64,000 nucleotides of DNA from Pseudonocardia sp. (GCF_025465255.1 NZ_JAODNI010000215.1:1-64000), one strand, 5' to 3'; shown: positions 10,166 to 19,330, counted from the first letter of the stretch. The notes: generated from the letters alone by a model not told the origin. Numbers and translations: made by a program.

Positions 10166-11558
10166 ACTCCACCGTGTCTCCGTCGTCGGCCGAGTCCTTG
10201 GCCAGCTTGCGGGTGAGGAACAGGTACTCCAGCGCGAGCTCGGCGGCCGAGGCCATCGGGCCCGGGTCCTCGGTGCCGGCCGCGCCCAGCCGCTTGGCGA
10301 CCTCGGTCAGCGCCTCGACCTGCGGCAGCTTCGCGACGACCTCGACCGCCGGAACCCGCTCGCCGGTCCGGACCGGCCGGGTGGCGACCTCGGCCGCCAG
10401 CTCCGAGAGGTCGACGCCGCGGAGCGCGAACCGCGCGGTGTCCGCGACGGCCCGGCGCAGCAGGTGCTCGAGGATCTCCTCCTCGCGGCCCTCCTCGCCG
10501 GACTCGAACTCCAGCTTGCCGCGCAGAACCGCGGGGACGGCCTCCAGGTCCACCGGGCGCGCGAACGCCCTGGCCTCCCCGGTGATCGCGGCCCGGCGCA
10601 GCGCGGCGGCGGCGACGGTCTCGGCGGCGGCCACGGCGAACCGCGCGGACACGCCGGACGCCTGGTCGACGGCGCTGGACTCGCGCAGGTGCCGGGCGAA
10701 CCGCGCGACGACCTCGATCAGGTGCCGCGGGACCTCGGCGCTGAGCTCGGCCTCCTGGAGGACGAGGGCGACCTCGTCCGCCACCTCCAGGGGGTAGTGC
10801 GTGCGGACCTCCGCGCCGAAGCGGTCCTTCAGCGGGGTGATGATCCGGCCGCGGTTCGTGTAGTCCTCCGGGTTGGCGGAGGCGACGAGCAGGATGTCCA
10901 GGGGCAGCCGCAGCGTGTAGCCGCGCACCTGGATGTCACGCTCCTCCATGACGTTGAGCAGCGAGACCTGGATGCGTTCGGCCAGGTCCGGCAGCTCGTT
11001 GACGGCGACGACGCCGCGGTGCGCCCGCGGGACGAGGCCGAAGTGGATCGTCTCGGGGTCGCCCAGGGAACGCCCCTCGGCGACCTTCACCGGGTCCACG
11101 TCGCCGATCAGGTCCGCGACGGCGGTGTCCGGGGTGGCGAGCTTCTCGGTGTACCGCGCCGAGCGGTGCTTCCAGATGACGGGCAGGTCGTCCCCGAGCT
11201 CGGCGGCGCGGCGGATCGTGGCCGGCGCGATCGGCTCGTAGGGGTGCTCCCCCAGCTCCGAGCCCTCGATCACCGGCGTCCACTCGTCGAGCAGGCCGAC
11301 GATCGAGCGGAGTAGCCGGGTCTTGCCCTGGCCGCGCTCGCCGAGGAGCACCAGGTCGTGGCCGGCGAGGAGCGCCCGTTCGAGCTGCGGGAGCACGGTG
11401 GACTCGAAGCCGACGATCCCCGGCCAGGGGTCGCGGCCCGCGCGCAGGGCGGCCAGGAGGTTGTCCCGGATCTCGGTCTTGACGCCCCGCAGCTCGTGGC
11501 CGGACGCGCGCAGCGCGCCGAGGGTGCGGGGGAGGTCGGAAGGTGGTGTGACTGGCAC
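10158..11558 (-). CDS. MoxR/magnesium-chelatase-like AAA+ ATPase
   Basis: A 466-residue AAA+ protein. Walker A is GERGQGKT (about residues 73-80). The Walker B region is RGVVAVNELPDL, in which Asn replaces the first acidic residue while the Glu is kept. Sensor 1 is LLVASANPEDY and the arginine finger region is RFGAEVRTHYP. It resembles the Rv0958 family and precedes its VWA partner, overlapping it by 8 bp. Such pairs remodel or metallate protein clients. The GTG start lies 7 bases from a TAGCGT box. Confidence 0.9.
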   Translation of the reverse strand: MPVTPPSDLPRTLGALRASGHELRGVKTEIRDNLLAALRAGRDPWPGIVGFESTVLPQLERALLAGHDLVLLGERGQGKTRLLRSIVGLLDEWTPVIEGSELGEHPYEPIAPATIRRAAELGDDLPVIWKHRSARYTEKLATPDTAVADLIGDVDPVKVAEGRSLGDPETIHFGLVPRAHRGVVAVNELPDLAERIQVSLLNVMEERDIQVRGYTLRLPLDILLVASANPEDYTNRGRIITPLKDRFGAEVRTHYPLEVADEVALVLQEAELSAEVPRHLIEVVARFARHLRESSAVDQASGVSARFAVAAAETVAAAALRRAAITGEARAFARPVDLEAVPAVLRGKLEFESGEEGREEEILEHLLRRAVADTARFALRGVDLSELAAEVATRPVRTGERVPAVEVVAKLPQVEALTEVAKRLGAAGTEDPGPMASAAELALEYLFLTRKLAKDSADDGDTVEYG

Positions 11559-11565
11559 GGGGACG

Positions 11566-11571
11566 ACGCTA
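11566..11571 (-). promoter_or_regulatory. -10 box of the AAA+/VWA operon, leaderless
   Basis: TAGCGT on the minus strand, 7 bases from GTG 11558. Confidence 0.55.
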
Positions 11572-11610
11572 CGCCCGCATCCCGGCGGTTCGCGCGGCGT
11601 TACCCAGGCT

Positions 11611-12522
11611 TCACGGGCCGAGCAGCAGCACAGTCGGCACCGCGACCAGCGCGATCGCCCCCAGCCGGACCAGCACCCGCCGGGGTCGGGACAGCGCCAC
11701 GGGATGGCTGCTGATCCGCTCGATCCGCGCGTCCAGGGCGTCGGTGAACGAGGTGAGCGCCGCGGCCGGCGCGGACCCGCCGACCGTGCGCAGCGCGCCC
11801 ACGAGCTGGTTCGGTTCGGAGCGGCAGGCCGCGACGTCGTCCGCCCGCATCTCGATCAGCGCCGCGACGGCGAGCTGCGCGCACACCATCCCCCGCACGA
11901 ACGGCGCCGTGGCACCCCACGCGACGAAGGGCAGGACGACGAGGTCGTGCCGTTCCCGCAGGTGGGCGCGCTCGTGCGCGAGAACGGCCCAGACGCCCTC
12001 GGGCTCCAGCGCCTCCAGCACCCCGGCCGACACGACGAGCCGCGAGCTGCGCCCGGGCAGGCAGTAGGCGACGGGCAGCGGGTGGTCCAGCACGCGGGTA
12101 CCCGGCGAGTCCGGCCAGGGTGTGGCCAGCACGTCGAGGAGGTCACGGTGGCGGCGGCGCGCCCGCAGGGTCCGGATCGACACCGTGGTCAGCACCCACA
12201 GGAGCCGCCCCCCGACGATCACCGCCGCGGCGAGCGCCGCGAAGTGCACCACGTCCAGCCCCGCCGGCCAGCGGGCCACGGACCATTCCCGGACCAGCAC
12301 CGGAACCGCCTCGGCCAGGTTCGCGCCCAGCGGTGACAGCCCGAAGACCACGCCGGACCCGATCAGCGACAGCCCGCCGGCCAGCCCGATCGCCTGCCAC
12401 ACCAGCAACGCGCCGACGGGATCGCGGCGGGGCCAGTCCGCCCGGGAGAACGCGCGGCTGACCGGCTCGGCGAGAACGACGCCGAGCACCAGCAGGCCGA
12501 GCGCGGTGAACGGCATCGGCAC
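11611..12522 (-). CDS. M56 family (BlaR1/MecR1-like) membrane metalloprotease
   Basis: A 303-residue membrane protein with four or five hydrophobic segments and a cytosolic or membrane-face zinc protease motif AHERAH near residue 182 (HExxH). A downstream acidic EMRADDVAA at about 228 probably supplies the third ligand. It lacks the extracellular beta-lactam sensor domain of true BlaR1, as most actinobacterial M56 proteins do. It lies 23 bp downstream of a BlaI repressor gene and is probably co-transcribed with it. In characterised pairs the protease inactivates BlaI when a signal arrives; here that is inference. Confidence 0.88.
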   Translation of the reverse strand: MPMPFTALGLLVLGVVLAEPVSRAFSRADWPRRDPVGALLVWQAIGLAGGLSLIGSGVVFGLSPLGANLAEAVPVLVREWSVARWPAGLDVVHFAALAAAVIVGGRLLWVLTTVSIRTLRARRRHRDLLDVLATPWPDSPGTRVLDHPLPVAYCLPGRSSRLVVSAGVLEALEPEGVWAVLAHERAHLRERHDLVVLPFVAWGATAPFVRGMVCAQLAVAALIEMRADDVAACRSEPNQLVGALRTVGGSAPAAALTSFTDALDARIERISSHPVALSRPRRVLVRLGAIALVAVPTVLLLGP

Positions 12523-12545
12523 ATTCTCGCCGTACGGCCCGCGGG

Positions 12546-12887
12546 CTAGTCCAGCAGGTCGCGCAGACGGGCGCGCTCCTCCTGCGGGATCGACCCGAGG
12601 AAGCGCGCGAGGGCCGCCCCGCGGTCCGGCGCGCCGTCGAGCGCGTCGTTCATCAGCTCCGCGACGTGGTCCTCGCGGCTGGCGGTGGGGCGGTAGTGGT
12701 GGGCACGCCCGTCGCGGGTCCGCTTCACCAGCTGCTTGCGCTCCAGCCGGCCGAGGACGGTGAGTACCGTGGTGGTGGCCAGATCACGCGCGGAGAGCGC
12801 CTCCTGGACGTCGCGGGCCGTCAACTCGTGATCGGCGGCCCACAGCACCTCCATCACGGCGCGTTCCAACTCACCCAGACTCGGCAC
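12546..12887 (-). CDS. blaI: BlaI/MecI/CopY family transcriptional repressor
   Basis: A 113-residue winged-helix repressor. The DNA-binding half is seen as LGELERAVMEVLWAADHELT, ATTTVLTVLGRLERKQLVKR and a wing DGRAHHYRPTASRED. The C-terminal half is a short dimerisation helix pair. It heads a two-gene unit with the M56 protease, which would cleave or displace it. The GTG start is 6 bases after TAGAAT, and that box lies within a perfect inverted repeat, so it should repress itself. The L,D-transpeptidase gene immediately upstream on the same strand may belong to the same response. Confidence 0.92.
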   Translation of the reverse strand: MPSLGELERAVMEVLWAADHELTARDVQEALSARDLATTTVLTVLGRLERKQLVKRTRDGRAHHYRPTASREDHVAELMNDALDGAPDRGAALARFLGSIPQEERARLRDLLD

Positions 12888-12893
12888 GTCGCG

Positions 12894-12911
12894 ATTCTAC
12901 CCCGCGTAGAA
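12894..12911 (-). promoter_or_regulatory. blaI promoter with overlapping BlaI operator
   Basis: The -10 box TAGAAT (12894-12899) lies 6 bases before the GTG. It sits in a perfect inverted repeat, TTCTAC-5 bp-GTAGAA, at 12895-12911. BlaI-family operators are dyads with TAC/GTA arms, so this is the expected autoregulatory site. Confidence 0.6.
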
Positions 12912-12940
12912 AGGGCCGAGCGCCAGAACTCGGGGGACCG

Positions 12941-13567
12941 TCACGTGATCTGAACCTCGTCGCCGACGGCCAGGTGGTCGAACCACGCGACGGCGTCGTC
13001 GTGCAGGAGCTTCACGCAGCCCGCGGACGGGGTGTCCTGGCGTCCCTCGTGGAAGGCGATGCCGCCGTCGGCGAAGAAGACCGAGTACGGCATCTGGGTC
13101 AGGTACTCCCGGCTCGTGTACTGCTCGGCCTTCCACTGGACCCCGAAGGTGCCGAGCGGCGTCGGATCCTCGTCGTCCCCGGTCTGCACCAGGACGGGGC
13201 CGCGGACGACCTCCCCGGCGTCGAGCAGCCAGGCGCGGCGTCCGTCCCGGTCCACGCAGGCCCGTGCGGTGGCCGTGCACGGGGTCCCGAGGACGCGGGC
13301 GGGCGCGGGCGCGGCGGTACCGCTCGGCGTGGAGCCCCGCGGCTCGGCCTGCGCCGACCCGGCGGCCCGCGCCTTCGTCAGGGGCAGCAGGCCGGAGCCG
13401 TCCGCGGAGGTCGTGGGGGCCGGGTCGCCGCCGGGCGCGGCCGTGCCGACGCCGGTGAGGACCGTTCCCGCCACCACGGCGAGTCCCGCGGCCAGACCGG
13501 CGAGGGCGACCGCCCGGCGCCGCCCCCCGCCGGGGCGAACCGGCTTCTGCCGCGCGTGCCCGCCCAC
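12941..13567 (-). CDS. L,D-transpeptidase (YkuD domain), secreted or membrane-anchored
   Basis: A 208-residue protein from the GTG at 13567. An Arg/Lys-rich start and one hydrophobic segment (AVALAGLAAGLAVVAGTVL, about residues 18-36) act as signal or anchor, followed by a Pro/Ala/Thr-rich linker. The YkuD catalytic domain covers about residues 90-208, with the active site IAFHEGRQ and SAGCVKL (Cys near residue 182). It should make 3-3 peptidoglycan cross-links or anchor proteins to the wall. The start at 13567 has a strong ribosome site (GAGGAG, 6 bases away); an upstream in-frame ATG at 13624 does not. It lies 53 bp upstream of blaI, on the same strand. Confidence 0.88.
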   Translation of the reverse strand: MGGHARQKPVRPGGGRRRAVALAGLAAGLAVVAGTVLTGVGTAAPGGDPAPTTSADGSGLLPLTKARAAGSAQAEPRGSTPSGTAAPAPARVLGTPCTATARACVDRDGRRAWLLDAGEVVRGPVLVQTGDDEDPTPLGTFGVQWKAEQYTSREYLTQMPYSVFFADGGIAFHEGRQDTPSAGCVKLLHDDAVAWFDHLAVGDEVQIT

Positions 13568-13770
13568 TGCCTGCTCCTCGATCGCCGTCGGTGCACCCCG
13601 GATCGGTGCTCCTACGCACGTCAACGACCGCGCGCCGATCGAGTGACGGCGTCTGTGGCCATCGGTCGACCATCAGCCGAAGGCGTGGTTGCCGCGGTCA
13701 CCCTCAGGAATACCGCGTCGAATCGATCACCGGGAGTGACGGTTCGACGCCGCCTGCTCCGTTCGCGGTG

Positions 13771-14505
13771 TCAGCGGCCGGTGAACGACGGCGGACGCTT
13801 CTCCAGCCGCGCCCGCCGCCCCTCCGCGATGTCCTCGCTGGCCCAGCAGCCCTCGAACGCAGCGGCCAGCTCGGCGTCGTCCTCGGGCAGATCCACCCGG
13901 TCCAGCACGAGCTTGTTGTAGGCCAGGGTCAGCGGCGCCATCGTCGCGAGGTCCGCGACGAGCGCCTCGGCGTCCGCGCGCTCGCCGATCCGGTCCGCCA
14001 GCCCGCGGGCGTGCGCGAGCTCCGCGCCCATCTGCTCGCAGGCCAGCAGCAGGGCGCGCGCCGTCCCGCCGCCGCCGACCTGTTCGAGGCGACGGATCGT
14101 CCACGGGTCCACCGCGAGCCCGAGCCGCGCGGTCGGCAGCCCGAACACCGCGCCGGGGGCGGCGACCCGGATGTCGCAGGCGATCGCGAGCTGCGTCCCG
14201 GCGCCGATCGCGGGCCCGTTCACCGCGGCGACGACGGGCACGGGCGCGGTGTGTACGGCACCCAGGGCGGCGTAGAGGGCGTCGCGGAAGCCCTCGCCGT
14301 ACACCTCGCCGAAGTCCGCGCCCGAGCAGAAGGCGCTCCCCCGCCCGGTCACCAGGATCGCCCGGACCTCGGCCTTGCGGAGCTCCTCGACGGCATCGAC
14401 GAGCTCCCGGCAGGTCGCGACGTTCAGCGCGTTGCGCTGGTCCGGCCGGTCCAGCTCGATCGTCCCGACCCCGCTCGCGGAGACACCGACCACCACGTTC
14501 GTCAC
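13771..14505 (-). CDS. EchA6-like crotonase-fold protein
   Basis: A 244-residue crotonase-superfamily protein closest by eye to mycobacterial EchA6: FGLPTARLGLAVDPWTIRRL near residue 115 and the C-terminal EKRPPSFTGR match that family. The oxyanion-hole segments FCSGADF and NGPAIGAGTQLAIACD are present. The first catalytic Glu of enoyl-CoA hydratases is replaced (PT instead of PE) and the second is not evident (VGGGGTAR). EchA6 is known to bind acyl-CoA without hydrating it, so this is probably a carrier or shuttle rather than a hydratase. I chose GTG 14505 with AGGGAGG 9 bases upstream, over the GTG at 14526. A 203-bp gap downstream before the transpeptidase gene holds nothing I recognise. 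Confidence 0.8.
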   Translation of the reverse strand: MTNVVVGVSASGVGTIELDRPDQRNALNVATCRELVDAVEELRKAEVRAILVTGRGSAFCSGADFGEVYGEGFRDALYAALGAVHTAPVPVVAAVNGPAIGAGTQLAIACDIRVAAPGAVFGLPTARLGLAVDPWTIRRLEQVGGGGTARALLLACEQMGAELAHARGLADRIGERADAEALVADLATMAPLTLAYNKLVLDRVDLPEDDAELAAAFEGCWASEDIAEGRRARLEKRPPSFTGR

Positions 14506-14620
14506 GCTCGTAGACCTCCCTCTCACCGTCCCGCGACGGCGTGATCACCTGGGGGCAGGCTACGAGACGTACGCTCCCCGCGAGTCACGCGACCGGGCCG
14601 GTCGCGGGTCGGGAGGCGGC

Positions 14621-16138
14621 ATGGCGGACATCCGGGAAGGTGTCCGGATGGGCACACCCGCCGGGCGGTGGGTCCTGCTGACGACGGTTCTCGGTTCCAG
14701 CATGGCGATGCTGGACGGCACGGTCGTCAACGTCGCGCTCGCGCACATCGGCGCCGAGCTCCACGCCGGGTTCACCGGCCTGCAGTGGACGGTCAACGGC
14801 TACACCCTCACGCTCGCCTCGCTCATCCTGCTCGGTGGCTCGCTGGGCGACCGCTTCGGCCGGCGCCGGGTCTTCCTGATCGGGGTCGTCTGGTTCGCCC
14901 TCGCGTCGCTGGCCTGCGGGCTGGCGCCGAACATCGAGCTGCTGATCGCGGCGCGGATGCTGCAGGGCGTCGGCGGTGCGCTGCTGACGCCGGGCAGCCT
15001 GGCGCTCATCTCGGCCTCCTTCCACGGGCCGGACCGGGCAGCGGCCGTCGGGGCGTGGTCCGGGCTGGGTGGGATCGCCGGCGCGATCGGCCCGTTCCTC
15101 GGCGGCTGGCTCGTCGAGTGGACGTGGCGGGCGGTGTTCCTGCTGAACCTGCCGCTGGCGGTGCTGGTGATCGTGGTGGCGGTCAAGCACGTCCCGGAGT
15201 CCAAGGACCCGGCGGCCGCGCCCGGCCTGGACGTCTCCGGGACCGTGCTGGCGGTGCTGGGCCTGGGCGCGCTGACGTGGTCGCTCACCGAGATCGGCGG
15301 GGGCGACGGCACCGCGGCCAGTTATGCCCTGCTCGCTGTCGGGATCGCCGCGCTGGCGGCGTTCGTGCTGGTGGAGCGGCGGTCGGCGCACCCGCTCGTC
15401 CCGCCCACACTCTTCTCGAACCGCGTGTTCACGGCGGCGAACGTCGTCACCCTGCTGGTGTACGCGGCGCTCGGGGCCGTGTTCCTGCTCCTGGTGCTGC
15501 AGCTGCAGATCGTGGCCGGGTTCCCGCCCGCGCTCGCCGGCGCCGGGTTGCTGCCGATCACCCTCGTGATGCTGCTGTTCTCCTCCCGGGCCGGCGCGCT
15601 CGCGCAGCGGATCGGCCCGCGGATCCCGCTGACGGTCGGACCGCTGATCAGCGCCTGCGGACTGCTGCTGATGCGCCGCATCGGGCCGGACGCGTCCTGG
15701 CTGCTCGACGTCCTGCCCGCGGTCCTGGTGTTCGCCACCGGGCTGTCGCTTACGGTCGCGCCGCTCACCGCGACCGTCCTGGATGCCGCGCCGGACCGCT
15801 TCGCCGGCGCCGCGTCCGGGGTGAACAACGCGGTCGCCCGGGCAGCCGGGCTGCTGGCCGTCGCCGTCATCCCGGGGATCGCGGGGATCGGGAACGCGGA
15901 CTACACGGACCCGGCGACGTTCGGCGCGGGCTTCCGGACGGCCACCGTGATCGGCGCGGGGCTGCTGGCGCTGGCCGCGATCGTCTCGGCGGTGGCGGTG
16001 CGGACCTCGCTCGGCGGCGCCCCCTCACCGGGCCACACGGCACCCGGCGACACGGCACCGGACACACCGTCGCGGGTGCCGCTGGAGCGCTGCTCCCACT
16101 GCGGGATCACCGCGCCTCAGACCCACCCCCGGGACTGA
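14621..16138 (+). CDS. DHA2/EmrB-type MFS drug exporter, 14 TM
   Basis: A 505-residue major facilitator of the 14-TM DHA2 family. TM1 contains the family motif LDGTVVNVALAHI. The loop after TM2 reads GGSLGDRFGRRR (motif A). TM5 has the antiporter motif WSGLGGIAGAIGPFLGGWL. It ends in a hydrophilic tail with a Cys/His cluster (RCSHCGI) that may be incidental. Likely role: proton-driven export of lipophilic drugs. The start has GGGAGG 6 bases upstream. It is divergent from the crotonase gene and overlaps the convergent FUSC gene by 32 bp. Confidence 0.92.
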   Translation: MADIREGVRMGTPAGRWVLLTTVLGSSMAMLDGTVVNVALAHIGAELHAGFTGLQWTVNGYTLTLASLILLGGSLGDRFGRRRVFLIGVVWFALASLACGLAPNIELLIAARMLQGVGGALLTPGSLALISASFHGPDRAAAVGAWSGLGGIAGAIGPFLGGWLVEWTWRAVFLLNLPLAVLVIVVAVKHVPESKDPAAAPGLDVSGTVLAVLGLGALTWSLTEIGGGDGTAASYALLAVGIAALAAFVLVERRSAHPLVPPTLFSNRVFTAANVVTLLVYAALGAVFLLLVLQLQIVAGFPPALAGAGLLPITLVMLLFSSRAGALAQRIGPRIPLTVGPLISACGLLLMRRIGPDASWLLDVLPAVLVFATGLSLTVAPLTATVLDAAPDRFAGAASGVNNAVARAAGLLAVAVIPGIAGIGNADYTDPATFGAGFRTATVIGAGLLALAAIVSAVAVRTSLGGAPSPGHTAPGDTAPDTPSRVPLERCSHCGITAPQTHPRD

Positions 16139-18353
16139 CCGCGAGCTCGTCCTCGCCCCTGGTCCCGCGCAGGTCCCGGTCGAGCCGGACGACGATCTGG
16201 TCGATCCGCCGCAGGGCCCGCACAGCGGCGAGCAGGGCCGGCCGCAGGGACGGATCGTCCGTCCGCGCAGCCCAGGCCTCGGCCGCGTCGACCAGCTGCT
16301 CGGCGGACCTCACCTCGGCCGGGTCCTCGGCGCCGTCGAGGAGCTCACGGAGGCCGTCGATGTTCGCGCGCACCCGGTCCATCGCGGGGTCCAGGGTCAC
16401 CGCCCAGCCCGGTGCGACGATGCGGTCGGAGAGCCGGGCCAGCGCGCGGGCGTAGTGGTCGACGGCGGTCAGCACCCGGACCGCGCGCTGGTAGCCGCCC
16501 CTCCCGCGCCGCCACGGCAGCGGGCTGTCCAGCGGCTTCGCGCGTTGCCGTAGGGTGCCGAGCCGGTCGTCCATCTCCCGGGCGAGCTCGACGGGTGGGG
16601 CCGCGGTGGGCCGGCCGGTGATCGCGTCCGCCGCCGCGCACAGCACGTCGTCGATCGCGTCGACCGTGTCGTCGAACGCCTCGACGAACGCCGTACGCGT
16701 CTTCTTGGGCAGGACAAGGAACCCGGCCAGGGCGCCGAGCGCCCCGCCGACGGCGGTCTCCTCCACCCGCAGGACGAGGGTCTCGACGCTGAACTGGCCG
16801 ATCAGGCCGTAGAGCAGCGCGAGCACCGCGGTGATCCAGAACGCCATCAGTCCCTGCGAGATCCGCAGCAGGTACAGCGCGAGGAACACGCAGACGAACA
16901 GCAGCACGAGGGTGACGACGAAATGCCCGCCGACCAGGAAGGCCAGCAGCATCCCGGCGACGACGCCGCCGACGGTGCCGACCAGGCGCTGCCAGCCGCG
17001 GGTGAGGACGTCGCCACGGCTCGCCGTACCGGCGAACATGACGAAGGCGGCGACGACGGCCCAGTACCAGCGGGCCGGGGACACGAGCTCGCCGAAGACG
17101 ATGGCCAGGCTGGTCGCGACGCCCACCTGGATCGCCTGGCGCGTGCTGAGCGCGAGGCCCCGGTCGTCCGTGTCGTCCGTGTCGTCGTCCTGGTCCTTCG
17201 TCGCCTCCTCGGGCTCCTCGGCGGGTGCCCCACGGTGCCCGGCCTGCACCTCGACGTCGGCCGCGACCCGCGCGGCGTCCAGGGCGTCCGCGAGGCGGGC
17301 CACCGCGAACGCGACGCGCTGGGCGCGGTCCCGCTGCTCGCCGCTGCTCTCGGCGGTGAGCGGGGCGACGCTGCGCCGCGCCCCGGCGAGCAGGGACTCG
17401 CGGAGCGCGGGGGGAGTGCCGGTGGCCGTCGCGGCGCCGATGGCGCGGACACCCGCCACCAGCCGGCGGCGGACCTCCGGGTCGAGCGGGCCCTCGCGTT
17501 CGGGGTCGTCGGCGAGGCGGCGGGTCGAGACGGCCAGGCGTTCGGCGGCGAGCTCCACGTCCAGCACGTCGACGTCGAGGCGCTCGGTCTCGGGGTCGTC
17601 GCGGGTGTCCTCGTCGCCGTCACGGGCGTCCCGGCGCCGCTCCAGACGGTCGACCAGCAGCAACGCCGTGTCGTTGAGCCGTACCCGGCGGTCGTGGAGG
17701 TCCCGCAGCGCGTCGTCGATGGCCTTCCGGTCGTCCGCCGGCGCCTCCAGCACGTCGATCACCTCGGTGGTCACGGCGTGCACGTGCGCCCGGAAGGCCC
17801 GCAGCAGCCGCTGGAGGACCTTGTCCGGGTCCTCCGCGAGCAGCCAGCACCGCAACAGCAGAGTCGAACCGATCCCGACCGCGGCCGCGAGCATCAGCCA
17901 CGGCAGCTGGGCCACCTTGGCCTGCAGGAACTGGGTGAAGAAGTACGGCATGAACATCGCCATGCCCAGGGCGAACCCCCGCGGCCCGTAGCGGCGGATC
18001 CACACCGCCAGGATCATGACGGCGACGAACACGACGTCCCCGACGATCCGGTTCGAGGCCAGCAGCGTGCCCAGCGCGATCGACCCGGCCGCGGGCAGCA
18101 GCATGAGCGCGGTGGTGACCCGCCGGCGTCCGAGGTCCGGCTCGTTGACCGCCAGGTTGCTGATCATCGCCAGCACCGCGGCGAACAGCACGACCGTGAC
18201 GGCCTGCCCGGTGAGCAGCCGGACCACGGACATCACGCCGGCGGCGAGCACCATCGAGGCGGTCGCGACGCCGGCCAGCTCCAACCGGGTCAGGCCGGGG
18301 TCCACCCCGGTCACCCGGGTGCGGAGCTCCTCCGCCCACGCCCGCACGCGCAC
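16107..18353 (-). CDS. FUSC family membrane protein (aromatic acid exporter-like)
   Basis: A 748-residue protein with the layout of FUSC/YccS-type exporters: an N-terminal membrane block (about residues 25-180), a long soluble helical region (about 185-400, with an acidic run of Asp and Thr near 390), a second membrane block (about 405-565, containing RGDVLTRGWQRLVGTVGGVV, the FUSC signature) and a C-terminal soluble helical domain. Such proteins are thought to export aromatic acids or other anions; the substrate here is unknown. The GTG start is the furthest upstream reasonable codon and lacks a clear ribosome site. Its 3' end overlaps the convergent exporter gene. Confidence 0.85.
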   Translation of the reverse strand: MRVRAWAEELRTRVTGVDPGLTRLELAGVATASMVLAAGVMSVVRLLTGQAVTVVLFAAVLAMISNLAVNEPDLGRRRVTTALMLLPAAGSIALGTLLASNRIVGDVVFVAVMILAVWIRRYGPRGFALGMAMFMPYFFTQFLQAKVAQLPWLMLAAAVGIGSTLLLRCWLLAEDPDKVLQRLLRAFRAHVHAVTTEVIDVLEAPADDRKAIDDALRDLHDRRVRLNDTALLLVDRLERRRDARDGDEDTRDDPETERLDVDVLDVELAAERLAVSTRRLADDPEREGPLDPEVRRRLVAGVRAIGAATATGTPPALRESLLAGARRSVAPLTAESSGEQRDRAQRVAFAVARLADALDAARVAADVEVQAGHRGAPAEEPEEATKDQDDDTDDTDDRGLALSTRQAIQVGVATSLAIVFGELVSPARWYWAVVAAFVMFAGTASRGDVLTRGWQRLVGTVGGVVAGMLLAFLVGGHFVVTLVLLFVCVFLALYLLRISQGLMAFWITAVLALLYGLIGQFSVETLVLRVEETAVGGALGALAGFLVLPKKTRTAFVEAFDDTVDAIDDVLCAAADAITGRPTAAPPVELAREMDDRLGTLRQRAKPLDSPLPWRRGRGGYQRAVRVLTAVDHYARALARLSDRIVAPGWAVTLDPAMDRVRANIDGLRELLDGAEDPAEVRSAEQLVDAAEAWAARTDDPSLRPALLAAVRALRRIDQIVVRLDRDLRGTRGEDELAVSPGGGSEAR

Positions 18354-18392
18354 GCCCGGAGTCTCCCACGGCGCGCGCGGACCTTCAGCGGA

Positions 18393-19232
18393 TCACACCC
18401 GTCGGAGCTCGAGGGACGCCGCGAGGGCGGTCAGGGCGGGGACGTACTCCGCCTCCTCCCGCACCAGGATCTGCGCGCAGACGTGGTCCGCGCCCGCGTC
18501 GAGGTGCGCGGTGAGCCCGGCGACCACGGTGGCCGCGTCCCCGTGCACCACCAGCGCGTCCACCAGCGCGTCGGACGCGGTGTCCAGGTCCTCCTCGGTG
18601 AAGCCGATGCGCAGCAGGTTCCTGCGGTAGTTCGAGAGCTTCAGGTACGGGTTGCGCACCTTCTCGCGGCCGAGGGCGCGGGCCCGCTCGACGTCCGTGT
18701 CCAGCACGACCTTCTGCTCGGGCGCGAGCAGCTTGCCCGCGCCGAGGATCCCCCGCGCCTCACGGGTGTGCTGCGGGGTCGTCAGGTAGGGGTGTGCCCC
18801 GGCCGTCCGGTCCCGGGCGAGGGCGAGGACCTTCGGCCCGAGGGCCGCGAGCGCCCGGCCCTCGACCGGGACGCCACCGGCGTCGAGCTCGTCGAGGTAG
18901 GAGACGATCGTCGCGTAGGGGTTGCGGTACTCCCCCGTGGCCTCCGGGTGCCCGATGCCGACGCCCAGCAGGAACCGGTCCGGGTAGCGCCCGGCGACCC
19001 GCGCGTAGGACGCCGCGACCTCCGAGGGGGACGAGCTCCACATGTTGACGATGCCGGTGGCGACCGCGACGCGCTCGGTCGCGTCGAGCAGGGATTCGGC
19101 GAGCCGCAGGTCCGGCGGTGCGCTCCCGATCCAGATCGCCCCGTACCCCAGCTGCTCGATCCGTGCCGCCAGCTCGGGGGTCAGCTGGTCCCCCACCGCC
19201 CAGATCCCGTACCGCCCCGGTGCAACCGCCAT
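18393..19232 (-). CDS. LLM class F420-dependent oxidoreductase
   Basis: A 279-residue luciferase-like TIM-barrel protein of the actinobacterial TIGR03620-type group, which uses coenzyme F420. Seen are IEQLGYGAIWIGSAPPD near residue 25, VAVATGIVNMWSS near 60 and PDRFLLGVGIGHPEATG near 85, the last being the typical cofactor-contacting strand. The substrate is not predictable. I chose the ATG at 19232 (GAAGGAG, 7 bases upstream) rather than an upstream in-frame ATG. It is divergent from the CrtU-like gene across 98 bp and lies 39 bp upstream of FUSC. Confidence 0.88.
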   Translation of the reverse strand: MAVAPGRYGIWAVGDQLTPELAARIEQLGYGAIWIGSAPPDLRLAESLLDATERVAVATGIVNMWSSSPSEVAASYARVAGRYPDRFLLGVGIGHPEATGEYRNPYATIVSYLDELDAGGVPVEGRALAALGPKVLALARDRTAGAHPYLTTPQHTREARGILGAGKLLAPEQKVVLDTDVERARALGREKVRNPYLKLSNYRRNLLRIGFTEEDLDTASDALVDALVVHGDAATVVAGLTAHLDAGADHVCAQILVREEAEYVPALTALAASLELRRV

Positions 19233-19317
19233 GTCCGCACTCCTTCTCGTTCGTCGTCCTGGTTCGGGCAACCCGGCCGCCGGGACCCGCCTTCCGATTA
19301 CTGTCGTACCCCTTCCC

Positions 19318-19323
19318 TAGGCT
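19318..19323 (+). promoter_or_regulatory. -10 box of the CrtU-like gene, leaderless
   Basis: TAGGCT, 7 bases before GTG 19331. Confidence 0.55.
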
Positions 19324-19330
19324 CGCTCCC

